In this document: positions 45,678 to 52,839 of the stretch, piece by piece
How positions within the stretch are numbered: the first letter of the stretch is position 1
Layout of the letters: every line of letters starts with the position of its first letter
DNA from: an uncultured Dehalococcoidia bacterium
GTDB taxonomy: Bacteria; Chloroflexota; Dehalococcoidia; GIF9; UBA5629
Assembly (NCBI GenBank): GCA_937975645.1
Contig: CALJTV010000026.1
Location: forward strand, 1 to 52,839
Direction: 5' to 3'
Length of the DNA stretch: 52,839 nucleotides
Made by a program: the position numbers and the translations under genes
Notes under the pieces: model-generated
The model's database searches: none
Told to the model about the DNA's origin: nothing
The model's input: the letters and a program-made list of their open reading frames with translations, nothing else

Positions 45678-47282
45678 ATGGCAGAGTGGATCGAATACTC
45701 CGGCGGCGTCTACAAGAAGAAGGAGGACTTATACCGCGAGCTTAAGGAGAGGCGCGACAAGGTCCTGCAGATGGGCGATGCACAGGTACTGGAAAGACGG
45801 CGCAAGGCAGGGCAGCTCAATGCCAGGGAGAGGCTGGGACTGCTCTTTGACAACGGGGAATATTTGGAGATAGGAATGCATGTGAAGCACCGCACCACCC
45901 ACTTCGGCATGGACAAAGCCTATATACCAGCCGAGGGCGTCATCACTGCCTTCGGTAAGGTGAACGGCAGGTGGGTAGCTGCCTTCTCCGAGGACTTCTC
46001 CGCCATGGCTGGCACCTTCGGCGAGTACCATGGCAAAAAGGAAGCCTATGCCATCCAGTTCGCCATGGAAAAGGGCATCCCCTTCATCGGCATGAACGAC
46101 TCCGGCGGCGCCAGGCTGCAGGAGGGGATGGACACCCTGGAAGCCTATGGCTGGCTGTTCCGCACTCAGACGCAGGCTTCAGGGGTAATACCCCAGATAG
46201 CCCTACTCCTTGGACCTTGCCTTGGCGGTCAGGCTTACCACCCGGTGATGCAGGACTTCGTTATTCAGGCAAAGAATGTGGGCTTCATGGGCATCGCCGG
46301 ACCCGCCTTCGTCAAGACACAGATCGGCGAGGAGATAAGCCTCGAGGAGCTTTCCGGCTGGAGGGCACATGGCATGAAGTCCGGTCAGAGCCATGTGGTC
46401 GCCGAAGATGAGAAAGACGCCATTCACAAAGCCAAAGAGCTGCTCTCCTTCCTCCCCTCAAACAACCGCGAAAAGCCACCGCGCCTCACGAGCAGTGACC
46501 CACCTGACCGCATTATCCCAGAGCTGGACGACCTGCTGCCCGATGAGCCGTTCAAGCCCTTCGACATGAAGAAGGTGATAACTGCCATAGTGGATGACGG
46601 CTATTTCTTCGAGATACTGGGGCTTTTCGCCAAAAACCTCATCACCGGCTTTGCCCGCTTCAACGGTCGCCCCGTGGGCATCGTGGCTAACCAGCCCACA
46701 GAAGCCGCCGGAGTGCTCGATATCAACGCCGCCGATAAGGGCGCCAGGTTCATTAGGTTCTGCGACCTGTTCAATATCCCGCTTATCACCTTAGTCGACT
46801 GCCCCGGCTACATCATCGGCTCCCGTGCCGACTGGGCGGGAATTTTGCGCCACGGAGCAAAGCTGCTCTACGCCTGGTCTGATGCCACCGTGCCGCTCAT
46901 CTCCATCATCGTCAGGAAGTCCTATGCCGGTGCTCACTACGGCATGCTGGACAAAAGCATCGGCGCCGACTTCGTCTTCGCCTGGCCCACAGCCCGCGTC
47001 ACCATCGTCGGTGCCGACACCGCCGCCAGCGTCATCTTCGCCCGCGAGATCAGAGAGTCACCGGACCCCCAAGAGACCAGCAGGAAGAGGATCAGGGAGT
47101 ACAGTGAGATATACGAGAACCCCTACGTCTCCGCTGAGCGCGGCTATACCGACGACATCATCATGCCCCGCGATACCAGAAAGTACATCAACCGTGCCCT
47201 CGATTTACTGGAGAACAAGTTCGTGACACCGGGCACCTGCCCCTGGAAGGTGTGGCGCAAATACTCCAATATCAACCTCTAA
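45678..47282 (+). CDS. mmdA: Biotin-dependent acyl-CoA carboxyltransferase subunit (MmdA-like)
   Basis: The enzyme moves the carboxyl group between an acyl-CoA and biotin. The 534-residue protein has two crotonase-type halves: the N-terminal oxyanion site NDSGGARLQEGMD, and the C-terminal VDCPGYIIGSRADWAGILRH with IGADFVFAWPTARV. ARERLGLLFDNGEY near residue 50 is typical of the family. Beside oadG, oadB and a biotin carrier, it is best read as the alpha subunit of a sodium-pumping decarboxylase acting on methylmalonyl-CoA or a related acyl-CoA. Glutaconyl-CoA and malonyl-type substrates remain possible. The ribosome site is AGCAAGGAGG. Confidence 0.88.
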   Translation: MAEWIEYSGGVYKKKEDLYRELKERRDKVLQMGDAQVLERRRKAGQLNARERLGLLFDNGEYLEIGMHVKHRTTHFGMDKAYIPAEGVITAFGKVNGRWVAAFSEDFSAMAGTFGEYHGKKEAYAIQFAMEKGIPFIGMNDSGGARLQEGMDTLEAYGWLFRTQTQASGVIPQIALLLGPCLGGQAYHPVMQDFVIQAKNVGFMGIAGPAFVKTQIGEEISLEELSGWRAHGMKSGQSHVVAEDEKDAIHKAKELLSFLPSNNREKPPRLTSSDPPDRIIPELDDLLPDEPFKPFDMKKVITAIVDDGYFFEILGLFAKNLITGFARFNGRPVGIVANQPTEAAGVLDINAADKGARFIRFCDLFNIPLITLVDCPGYIIGSRADWAGILRHGAKLLYAWSDATVPLISIIVRKSYAGAHYGMLDKSIGADFVFAWPTARVTIVGADTAASVIFAREIRESPDPQETSRKRIREYSEIYENPYVSAERGYTDDIIMPRDTRKYINRALDLLENKFVTPGTCPWKVWRKYSNINL

Positions 47283-47325
47283 AGTCGCCCGATGGACTGA
47301 TTTTTCAACGGGAGGAAAGACAACT

Positions 47326-47547
47326 ATGGCACAGGAAACAGTAGCAGCACCCCTGGCAGGGAAGATAATCAAGTTACATGTCAAAGCTGGTGATAAAGTA
47401 AGCGAAGGGGACGAGGTCTGCACCATGGAATCGATGAAGATGGAAAACACACTTTATGCCCCGGTCTCGGGGACTGTGATAGAGGTGAAGGTGGCACCGG
47501 GGCAGTTCATCCAGGCTGGCGATGTCATCGCCGTCATCGAGTATTAG
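47326..47547 (+). CDS. Biotin carboxyl carrier protein
   Basis: The 73-residue protein is a lone biotinyl domain. The biotin acceptor Lys lies in ESMKMEN (Met-Lys-Met), preceded by APLAGKIIKLHVKAGDKVSEGDEVC and followed by APVSGTVIEVKVAPGQFIQAGDVI, which form the usual flattened barrel. There is no Ala/Pro-rich N-terminal linker, as is found in many decarboxylase gamma chains. It shuttles the carboxyl group between the carboxyltransferase and the membrane beta subunit. The ribosome site GGGAGGAAAG is good. Confidence 0.93.
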   Translation: MAQETVAAPLAGKIIKLHVKAGDKVSEGDEVCTMESMKMENTLYAPVSGTVIEVKVAPGQFIQAGDVIAVIEY

Positions 47548-47583
47548 ACAGGCGGAGCACCGGACAGGTAAGGAGGGACGATT

Positions 47584-47802
47584 ATGGACTTCGGCGGACT
47601 TTACTCCAGCGTGCCAGCAATAACCTGGTTCACCCTGCTGGCGGTGTTGTGGACGATGCCCTGGAAAGGCGTCGCCCTGTGGCGGGCGGCGGGTAACAAG
47701 CACCTCTGGTGGTTCATCGCCATATTCATCCTCAACACCCTGGCAGTACTGGAGATCATCTACATCTTCGCCTTCAGCCGCAAAAAGCCAGCCACTGCCT
47801 GA
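47584..47802 (+). CDS. Small two-helix membrane protein, DUF5652-like
   Basis: This 72-residue protein has two hydrophobic helices (about 12-28 and 41-63) and the pattern PWKGVALWRAAGNK, WWFIAIFILNTLAVLEIIYIF that I associate with DUF5652. The function is unknown. It follows the biotin carrier by 36 bases with a good ribosome site (AAGGAGGGACGATT), so it may be part of the decarboxylase transcript. Confidence 0.75.
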   Translation: MDFGGLYSSVPAITWFTLLAVLWTMPWKGVALWRAAGNKHLWWFIAIFILNTLAVLEIIYIFAFSRKKPATA

Positions 47803-48028
47803 CCACGACAGAGCAAACAAGCGGCTGGTGAAAGCTCTCGGGCTAGAGGGGGAGCCATCATCATCCCCAATTGTAGCCGCCTCACTCACCCGGCACTTTC
47901 TCTCCTGCCGGCGAGCATTGGCACGTTTCACACAAGAGTCAGAATCGTCCGGTCCACGCAATTACTGGTTGTCACTTCACCACAGACAGACTATAATTTT
48001 GCAAAAGGGGGGTGCAAAGAGCCAAGAC

Positions 48029-48868
48029 ATGTCCAAGGTATTCTACAAGAGCGACGCTATTGTTCTTTACCAAGGCGATTGCTTGGAGATTCTTACCTCT
48101 TTGCCAGAGCGCTCTGTCGACATGATTTTTGCCGACCCACCATATAACTTATCGGATGGGGGAATAACCTGCCATGCCGGCCGTATGGTGTCCGTTGACA
48201 AAGGCGATTGGGACAAATCAAAAGGCTTCGAGGTTGACCACGACTTCGCTGTTGCGTGGCTAAGAGCATGCCAGCGAGTATTAAAGGACGACGGTACCAT
48301 TTGGGTTTCCGGCACCATGCACAAGATCTATTCCGTCGGGTTTGCGATGCAGCAGCTTGGCTATAGGTTGTTGAACGAGATATGCTGGTTTAAACCAAAC
48401 GCCTCCCCCAACCTCTCATGTCGGTACTTCACGCACAGCCACGAGACCTTGATATGGGCTGCGAAATCAGAGAAGAGTAAACATAAGTTCAACTACGAAC
48501 TGATGAAGCAAATCGCTGGCGGTAGGCAGATGCGGTCGCTATGGATGGATATCAATGTTGAAGATGCGCCTCAAGATATCTGGTCTATCGGTACTCCCAC
48601 TAAGGAAGAGAAGAAATATGGCAAGCACCCGACGCAGAAACCGATAGCCCTGCTGGAACGGATAATTCTGGCATCCACCGATATCGGCGACACGATTCTT
48701 GACCCATTTACTGGCTCATCCACCACCGGTGTCGCTGCCATTAGACATGGCAGGTTATTCATTGGCATAGATATCGACGAGCATTTTCTTGAGCTGTCAG
48801 TTAGGCGCCTCAAGGAGGAAGAGGATAATCTACGTACCAAGCCACAGCTAACATTGAAATCGGTCTAG
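48029..48868 (+). CDS. DNA adenine methyltransferase, beta class (DpnII-system type)
   Basis: The 279-residue enzyme methylates adenine (less likely N4 of cytosine) in DNA. The catalytic motif DPPYNLS lies at 36-42, before the SAM-binding LDPFTGSSTTG near residue 230, which is the beta-class order. KHPTQKP precedes the latter. I take the ATG at 48029, because the longer frame from 47828 adds 67 unconserved residues. A DpnII-type endonuclease gene follows 30 bases later, so the target is probably GATC. Unlike the DpnII locus, which has two methyltransferases, only one is seen. The codon use is more AT-rich than the core region, suggesting transfer. Confidence 0.88.
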   Translation: MSKVFYKSDAIVLYQGDCLEILTSLPERSVDMIFADPPYNLSDGGITCHAGRMVSVDKGDWDKSKGFEVDHDFAVAWLRACQRVLKDDGTIWVSGTMHKIYSVGFAMQQLGYRLLNEICWFKPNASPNLSCRYFTHSHETLIWAAKSEKSKHKFNYELMKQIAGGRQMRSLWMDINVEDAPQDIWSIGTPTKEEKKYGKHPTQKPIALLERIILASTDIGDTILDPFTGSSTTGVAAIRHGRLFIGIDIDEHFLELSVRRLKEEEDNLRTKPQLTLKSV

Positions 48869-48898
48869 CTGTTGGTAGTCCTTCGATGAACGAATAGC

Positions 48899-49810
48899 AT
48901 GGCAGATTTAGAATTTTACCGGCAGCACCTCAATCTTTCAAGCGTGGAGGAAATTTGTAAGGCGCTTTCGGACACCCTAATCGAGACGAATCGCACCTAT
49001 GATTTCTTTGTCAACTGGTCGAAGGCTGCCCACAACCGAGATACATTTAAGTACGAGGTTGCGCTCCTGAAAAGTCTCCGAAATGCCACTAGCCCTACCG
49101 ATGATTTGCGGAAATTGATAACACGCTATCCTGAGGTCATCAAGGTGATCCCGATATTGCTGGCATGCCGTGATGGGATCGTCAAAGTGTTAAACCTTAT
49201 CGAGCCTGACATCAAGTACAAGACTTTTAATTTCTCTAAGACCAGCTATACTGCCACAGAGATTGATGACATCGCGGAGTTCACCGAGAAAACGGGACTT
49301 CTGGCTACGCTATGCCAGATGGAATCAGCCACGGATTACTTGCTGGGGGTCGAGGTTGGTCTGGATACCAATGCCAGAAAGAACCGAAGTGGACTTTTCT
49401 TGGAGAAGATGGTCAGGGAAGTGATAACCGGACTTGTGGCACGTCATTCCGATATCAAATGGGTGGAGCAGAAGAGTTATAAGTACATACAGACTGAGTT
49501 CGGCATATCGGTACCGCCGTCGCTACGAGACAGGAAGTTCGACTATGTCGTCATTGCGAAAGGGAAAGCCACCAATATTGAGGTCAACTTCTACGGAGGC
49601 ACAGGATCAAAACCCAGTGAAGTAGTGAGCTCATACATTAACCGCAGTGAGGTGCTGTCATCGGCTGGCTGGAAATTCGTTTGGGTGACCGATGGCGACG
49701 GTTGGAAGTCCATGCAAAACCCTTTACGTGTTGGTGTTGAATATATAAACTACGTTATCAATGCCTATCTTCTCCGAAAAGGCCTCCTCGAGAAGATCAT
49801 ACTGGACTAA
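48899..49810 (+). CDS. DpnII-like type II restriction endonuclease
   Basis: This 303-residue protein matches the DpnII/MboI-type family: the N-terminal helical region with DTLIETNRTYDFFVNW, GLDTNARKNRSGLFLEKMV, and the nuclease core RKFDYVVIAKGKATNIEVNFYGG. In the core, the Asp and the ExN pair stand in for the PD-ExK motif, and SEVLSSAGWKFVWVTDG follows. It would cut unmethylated GATC. It is immediately downstream of its presumed methyltransferase. The recognition site is inferred from the family. Confidence 0.88.
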   Translation: MADLEFYRQHLNLSSVEEICKALSDTLIETNRTYDFFVNWSKAAHNRDTFKYEVALLKSLRNATSPTDDLRKLITRYPEVIKVIPILLACRDGIVKVLNLIEPDIKYKTFNFSKTSYTATEIDDIAEFTEKTGLLATLCQMESATDYLLGVEVGLDTNARKNRSGLFLEKMVREVITGLVARHSDIKWVEQKSYKYIQTEFGISVPPSLRDRKFDYVVIAKGKATNIEVNFYGGTGSKPSEVVSSYINRSEVLSSAGWKFVWVTDGDGWKSMQNPLRVGVEYINYVINAYLLRKGLLEKIILD

Positions 49811-49973
49811 TTCCACAGTTAATCTCACTGGGTCGCAGTCGCATCTCTTACACAGTTCGTCAGACCGTGCAAGTATAACTGTTAGCTAGAGATAAAGACC
49901 GATCATTTGACGAGCTAGCCAGAGACTACCATCACATTAACGAGGCCTTTATAACCACCTAAAAGGGAGTAGC

Positions 49974-50366
49974 ATGGCCAGCCAAATAGTGTGTGATAAT
50001 GGGCATCGAGATTACAGCGGCTGTAGGAAGGCCGCAAGAGTGATTAGTCAGAATGGCGTCCTGAAGCCGTGTCAGCGATGCGGAAGCAACAGACGCTATG
50101 TTGTGTCTCACGAATACGGCAAAGTGACTGTCCATTATGAAGTGGTGAAAGTCTTTGCTTTGCGGTCTCCTTCACAAGCAGAGGAAGAAGGGTATGACCC
50201 AATGGTGTTTCTAATGAAAAATCTGAAGAGCGGTGAAAAAATCGTGTGGCCATACTACTGGAAGAAGGCTAGGAATGGGAAGTGGGCCAACGGGCAGTTC
50301 CCTCCTCTCCTTTCAATAGAGGAACTCAAAACGGTGATTAAGCATCTTGACCAAGATTCTGAGTAA
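49974..50366 (+). CDS. Hypothetical zinc-ribbon-like protein
   Basis: I do not recognise this 130-residue protein. It has CDNGH and, later, CQRCGS in its first 45 residues, suggesting one zinc-binding knuckle, followed by a mixed alpha/beta stretch rich in Lys and Trp. The ribosome site AAAAGGGAG precedes the ATG. It lies between a restriction gene pair and an IS relic, so it is probably accessory. The gap before it (49811-49973) shows nothing recognisable. Confidence 0.55.
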   Translation: MASQIVCDNGHRDYSGCRKAARVISQNGVLKPCQRCGSNRRYVVSHEYGKVTVHYEVVKVFALRSPSQAEEEGYDPMVFLMKNLKSGEKIVWPYYWKKARNGKWANGQFPPLLSIEELKTVIKHLDQDSE

Positions 50367-50449
50367 TGGCTGGCACAACAGTTGGGGAGCAGCGCTCAAA
50401 AGGCATAACAGTTGGCATTGCCGACGCCATCATTGAAAAGCTCAAGAGA

Positions 50450-50680
50450 CACAGGTTTCTAATCAACATGGCGCACACTGGTAATCCCTATGAGAATGCC
50501 ATGACCGAGAGCTTTTTCAAGACACTGGAACACGAGGAGGTGGACCTATGCGAGAGTATGAGACCTGTGAGGACGTGGTACGCAGGCTTGCCTATTTTCT
50601 TGAAAAGGCCTACAATTAAAACAGGCCTCACTCAGCGCTTGATTGCCGCCCGCCAAACAAATTTGAGGAGTACTGCTTAA
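50450..50680 (+). pseudogene. IS3-family transposase C-terminal relic, two frameshifts
   Basis: The frame begins like the end of an IS3-type integrase core: HRFLINMAHTGNPYENAMTE then SFFKTLEHEEVDLCE, with the family's Glu of the DDE site. After VDLCE the homology jumps frame to YETCEDVVRRLAYFLEKAYN. It then jumps again to NRPHSALDCRPPNKFEEYC, the normal transposase tail. Two frameshifts and the missing N-terminal part make it inactive. No terminal inverted repeats were found. A 104-residue open frame across it is not a real protein. Confidence 0.75.
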
Positions 50681-50842
50681 TTAAGAGAATAACGAGATAC
50701 CCCGCCAGACCCGCCTGCCAAAGCCTTTTGCGGCGGCAAGCTCCCCTAACCCTATCTGCCCAATCATAGAGGTGTAGTACAATTTCTGCCCTTAAGCTAG
50801 ATGTTTTGTTTAAATTTTTAAATCAACGTCAGGGGGTGAGAT

Positions 50843-51712
50843 ATGCGTTCTTACAAAATTGCACTATTTGTTCTCATTGCAGTCTGTATGGTAGCTGGCG
50901 TCCTGTTTTTCAGCACCTGCGGTAGAAGGGGTGCACCGGACGCTAGTAGTACAACTCCAAGCACGACACAACAGTCAAAGCCAGAATCCCAGCAACCACA
51001 GCAAAGCCTACCGGCTGCCAACGGTACAACTCCAACTGCAACAACGAGTGCTAAGCTTGGTTTCCATACCACAAAGGCAAAGGGCGAGCAAAAATGTATC
51101 GTTGTGCTTACCAACTTTCCTGATGTCAAACGCCAGTACCCCGAAAAAATGCTCTCCGACAGAATTACCAACTTCCTCGGTCCCTATTTTCAAGCTGCAT
51201 CTTACGACAAGCTAAGACTTAAGGTAGATGTAAGCAAGCCGATCATACTACCTAATCCAGTCTCGTACTACAAGATAGCACCGAGGAATGTGGAAGTCGA
51301 CAGGTCAAAAATTGTGGCAATAGTCACTGATGCCGCCAATGCCGCTGATAGCGATGTTAACTTCAATGATTATAACTATGTGATACTCGCCTTGGGAGCA
51401 ACGCAGGTGGAATATGGAATGGTCGGTCTATGCCCTATTCCGGGTATGCTTGGATTTGAAGTTGACTCTGTTACTAATAAAAGCGGCGAGGTTATACATA
51501 ATGCTGCCATATTCGGAGAAAATGCGCACTTAGGTACCTACGCCCATGATACCCTGCATATGCTTGGCGGCAGGATTGGCGAGCAACGAGTGACACCGTG
51601 CTTATATGACCATAACCTGCAGGCAAAATATCCCTTTATGCCCGATTTCGCTAAAGCCATGATTAATATGGGCTTCTGGGATCCGTTATCGTCTCATGCG
51701 CCTTATAAATAA
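50843..51712 (+). CDS. M6-like metalloprotease relative, N-terminal part (frameshifted), lipoprotein
   Basis: This 289-residue frame has an N-terminal signal ending FFSTC (Cys26, imperfect lipobox) and a Ser/Thr/Gln-rich linker (33-70). A domain resembling M6 or immune-inhibitor-A peptidases follows: CIVVLTNFPDVK, PYFQAASYDKLRLKVDVSKP, PVSYYKI and NFNDYNYVI. At the zinc site it reads AHDTLHMLGG, so HDxxH replaces the usual HExxH. The frame stops just where a second frame continues the same fold, giving a break near 51700. The ribosome site AGGGGGTGAG is good. Activity is uncertain. Confidence 0.65.
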   Translation: MRSYKIALFVLIAVCMVAGVLFFSTCGRRGAPDASSTTPSTTQQSKPESQQPQQSLPAANGTTPTATTSAKLGFHTTKAKGEQKCIVVLTNFPDVKRQYPEKMLSDRITNFLGPYFQAASYDKLRLKVDVSKPIILPNPVSYYKIAPRNVEVDRSKIVAIVTDAANAADSDVNFNDYNYVILALGATQVEYGMVGLCPIPGMLGFEVDSVTNKSGEVIHNAAIFGENAHLGTYAHDTLHMLGGRIGEQRVTPCLYDHNLQAKYPFMPDFAKAMINMGFWDPLSSHAPYK

Positions 51713-52178
51713 ATATGAATTACAGATGCCAACTGGACTATCGTCCTGGACAAAACTGCGTTTGAACTGGATCGATGAGTCAAAAATAGCGCTTATACCA
51801 GCCGGGCAAACAGCTACAGTCAAACTTGACCCGCTGGCAGATAAAAATGCAAAGACCTTAGTGATAAAGGTCCCCATTACCGATAAAACCTATTACCTCG
51901 TTGAGAACCGCCAGAAGGTGGATATAGACCAAAACATCCCTACAACCGGTGTCCTGATACTATACTGTGACGACTCAATTTACGAATGCCATCAAGGGAA
52001 GGCTCCAGTAAAGATAATGGACGCCAACCCCAGCGTTCCTTATTTGAACGACGCCACATTTGATATCGGGAAGAAAGACAGGTACGTCGACACCAAGAAC
52101 AATGTAGCCATTATTTTACAGAAGAAGGACGGATTATCATACCAAATTCAAATTACCAGTGCTGATAGAGCCAAATAG
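51696..52178 (+). CDS. M6-like metalloprotease relative, C-terminal part (other frame)
   Basis: The 160-residue frame reads as the continuation of the preceding gene: MPTGLSSWTKLRLNWIDESK matches the segment that follows the zinc site in M6-like proteins, with a beta-rich tail after it. It overlaps the first frame by 17 bases and has no ribosome site of its own. One extra base (or a +1 shift) in the AAATAAATA run near 51706-51715 would join them into about 445 residues. It is listed apart because the break is in the sequence as given. Confidence 0.55.
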   Translation: MRLINKYELQMPTGLSSWTKLRLNWIDESKIALIPAGQTATVKLDPLADKNAKTLVIKVPITDKTYYLVENRQKVDIDQNIPTTGVLILYCDDSIYECHQGKAPVKIMDANPSVPYLNDATFDIGKKDRYVDTKNNVAIILQKKDGLSYQIQITSADRAK

Positions 52179-52219
52179 ACCAAAAGTAACTTCTGTGTGG
52201 CAGCCCAAGTTTTAACAGT

Positions 52220-52408
52220 TTATTTCAGAAGCAATAATTCGTAGTGCCCTAATTCGGCCACTATTAGACTTTCCATTATGCCATAGTGCCAATATTTTGT
52301 GGCCTCTTTGTCAAGTCGTGTGGAATACGTACAAATTGTTTGATCAAATATATTGAACGATGCATCGTTTTGTGTGACAAACTTTGGCGGTCCTGGCTTG
52401 TGCCCCAC
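52220..52408 (-). CDS. Possible short hypothetical protein or gene fragment
   Basis: A minus-strand frame from a GTG at 52408 encodes 62 residues (GHKPGPPKFVTQND, KYWHYGIMESLIVAELGHYE). The frame stays open upstream to about 52477 with residues such as LLEALRGAFDYAFGRV, which looks protein-like. No ribosome site or known domain was found. It may be the tail of a lost gene. Nothing else was seen in 52179-52507. Confidence 0.25.
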   Translation of the reverse strand: MGHKPGPPKFVTQNDASFNIFDQTICTYSTRLDKEATKYWHYGIMESLIVAELGHYELLLLK

Positions 52409-52507
52409 GCGTCCGAAGGCGTAATCAAAGGCACCGCGTAAAGCTTCAAGTAACTGCGGGACCCCATTCTTTTAACCGGGATCCCACAAGGGGGCTAGTT
52501 CGCGTAT

Positions 52508-52536
52508 TTGCAGCGGGCTGCGCTGTGATATACAAT
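52508..52536 (+). promoter_or_regulatory. Promoter of the fluoride riboswitch transcript
   Basis: TTGCAG (52508-52513), a 17-base spacer and TACAAT (52531-52536, five of six matches) would start RNA near 52543, just before the aptamer's first stem. Confidence 0.5.
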
Positions 52537-52545
52537 GATGGCTGA

Positions 52546-52610
52546 GGCGATGAGGCTCGCCCGGGGATAGCCCCGAAACGCCCTCTTAGTAAGGGATGAT
52601 AGCTTCTACT
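52546..52610 (+). ncRNA. Fluoride riboswitch (crcB motif) aptamer
   Basis: The sequence follows the fluoride aptamer plan. The first stem is GGCG/CGCC within GGCGATGAGGCTCGCC (52546-52561). An extra hairpin CGGGG/CCCCG lies at 52562-52575. The conserved AAACG (52576-52580) and a CCCT/AGGG stem (52581-52595) follow, and then GATGATAGCTTCTAC (52595-52609). The loop GAGGCT (52552-52557) pairs with AGCTTC (52601-52606) as the required pseudoknot, with one G-U pair. This closely parallels the Thermotoga petrophila and Bacillus cereus examples. It senses fluoride and should switch on the downstream gene. Confidence 0.88.
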
Positions 52611-52632
52611 GGCTGCGCAGTAGAGGCTTTTT
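52601..52632 (+). terminator. Riboswitch-controlled terminator that also hides the ribosome site
   Basis: AGCTTCTACTG (52601-52611) pairs with CAGTAGAGGCT (52618-52628) as an 11-bp stem (one T-G pair), followed by a run of T to 52632. Its left arm is the pseudoknot strand of the fluoride aptamer, so the two folds exclude each other. Its right arm contains AGAGG (52622-52626), the ribosome site of the gene starting at 52633. Confidence 0.8.
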
Positions 52633-52839
52633 ATGAAAAGCACAGGCTTTTGGACTAAATTGTTCCGGGCTACCAGCAGGGGCAACATAAATAGACAGCC
52701 AGCACCGGTCATCGAGGTAGGCATCGATGCCGCCGTCTATGAGCGGCTAAGAGAGCTGGCACATGCCCACGGCGTATCAGAGGACGAGGAACTGCTGCGC
52801 GCCTTAAGGCGCGGCATGGACGACTTCTGGCTGCACGTG
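52633..52839 (+). CDS. Fluoride-riboswitch-controlled gene, 5' part only
   Basis: Sixty-nine codons are visible before the window ends. The N-terminus is basic (MKSTGFWTKLFRATSRGN). It is followed by IEVGIDAAVYERLRELAHAH and GVSEDEELLRALRRGMDDFW, an alpha-helical stretch that faintly recalls a ribbon-helix-helix or small regulator. It does not look like the first helix of a CrcB or CLC fluoride exporter, so the exporter may follow. The ATG comes directly after the terminator T-run, with AGAGG as ribosome site. The function is not recognised. Confidence 0.65.
   Translation, partial: MKSTGFWTKLFRATSRGNINRQPAPVIEVGIDAAVYERLRELAHAHGVSEDEELLRALRRGMDDFWLHV

Noticed and set aside
50366..50680. Intact 104-residue protein overlapping the IS relic
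   Set aside because: Transposase homology switches between frames twice inside it, so the open frame is accidental.
52489..52545. tRNA gene upstream of the riboswitch
   Set aside because: Short complementary runs exist, but no cloverleaf with a T-arm or an acceptor stem of seven pairs can be drawn.

Overview
This window looks like a chromosomal segment of an anaerobic, moderately GC-rich bacterium, most likely a Chloroflexota of the Dehalococcoidia type. That placement is an inference from gene content: a tungsten-type aldehyde:ferredoxin oxidoreductase next to a CCG-domain (HdrB-like) protein, a bifunctional archaeal-type FBP aldolase/phosphatase, an ADP-forming acyl-CoA synthetase alpha chain, two acyl-CoA dehydrogenases, a beta-keto-acid cleavage enzyme, a class III CoA-transferase, a sodium-pump-type decarboxylase, and ribosomal genes rplU-rpmA-rpmE followed by a YqhQ-like gene. 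No rRNA, tRNA or CRISPR array was recognised.

Layout. 1-7.1 kb: dnaN (minus), a block of CTCTCCC/GGGAGAG hairpin repeats, then a plus-strand run of cobalamin adenosyltransferase, B12-dependent acyl-CoA mutase large subunit, FBP aldolase/phosphatase, RdgB-like NTP pyrophosphatase, moaA and moaC. 7.1-9.9 kb: a divergent pair, HdrB-like protein and aldehyde:ferredoxin oxidoreductase; moaA/moaC alongside could supply its pterin cofactor. 10-16.7 kb (minus): a membrane-fused alpha/beta hydrolase, a large C-terminally anchored Asp-box surface protein and an ADP-forming acyl-CoA synthetase. 16.9-19.9 kb: rplU-rpmA-rpmE-yqhQ, then hisA-hisI convergent. 20-28 kb: a degradation island with two acyl-CoA dehydrogenases flanking two phosphotriesterase-like hydrolases, split DUF1254 and DUF1214 membrane proteins and a type B carboxylesterase.

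28.2-34.6 kb: a type I restriction-modification operon, hsdR-hsdS-fic-hsdM, all minus, with Fic inserted in the operon, two perfect palindromes at the fic start and a one-base frameshift near the 3' end of hsdM. 34.8-47.8 kb: a DUF1254/DUF1214-like lipoprotein, a BKACE enzyme divergent from an FCD-type GntR regulator, a family 5 ABC uptake system (two permeases and a binding lipoprotein, no ATPases here), a CoA-transferase, a truncated CitE-like relic, and oadG-oadB-carboxyltransferase-biotin carrier. Read together, this is a plausible uptake, CoA-activation and sodium-coupled decarboxylation route for a carboxylic acid; the substrate is not known.

47.8-52.8 kb is accessory and AT-richer: a DpnII-like methyltransferase and endonuclease pair, a zinc-ribbon protein, a decayed IS3-type transposase tail, a frameshifted M6-like metalloprotease relative with HDxxH in place of HExxH, and, at the right edge, a well-formed fluoride riboswitch. 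Its switching strand also forms an intrinsic terminator that contains the ribosome binding site of the gene running off the window.
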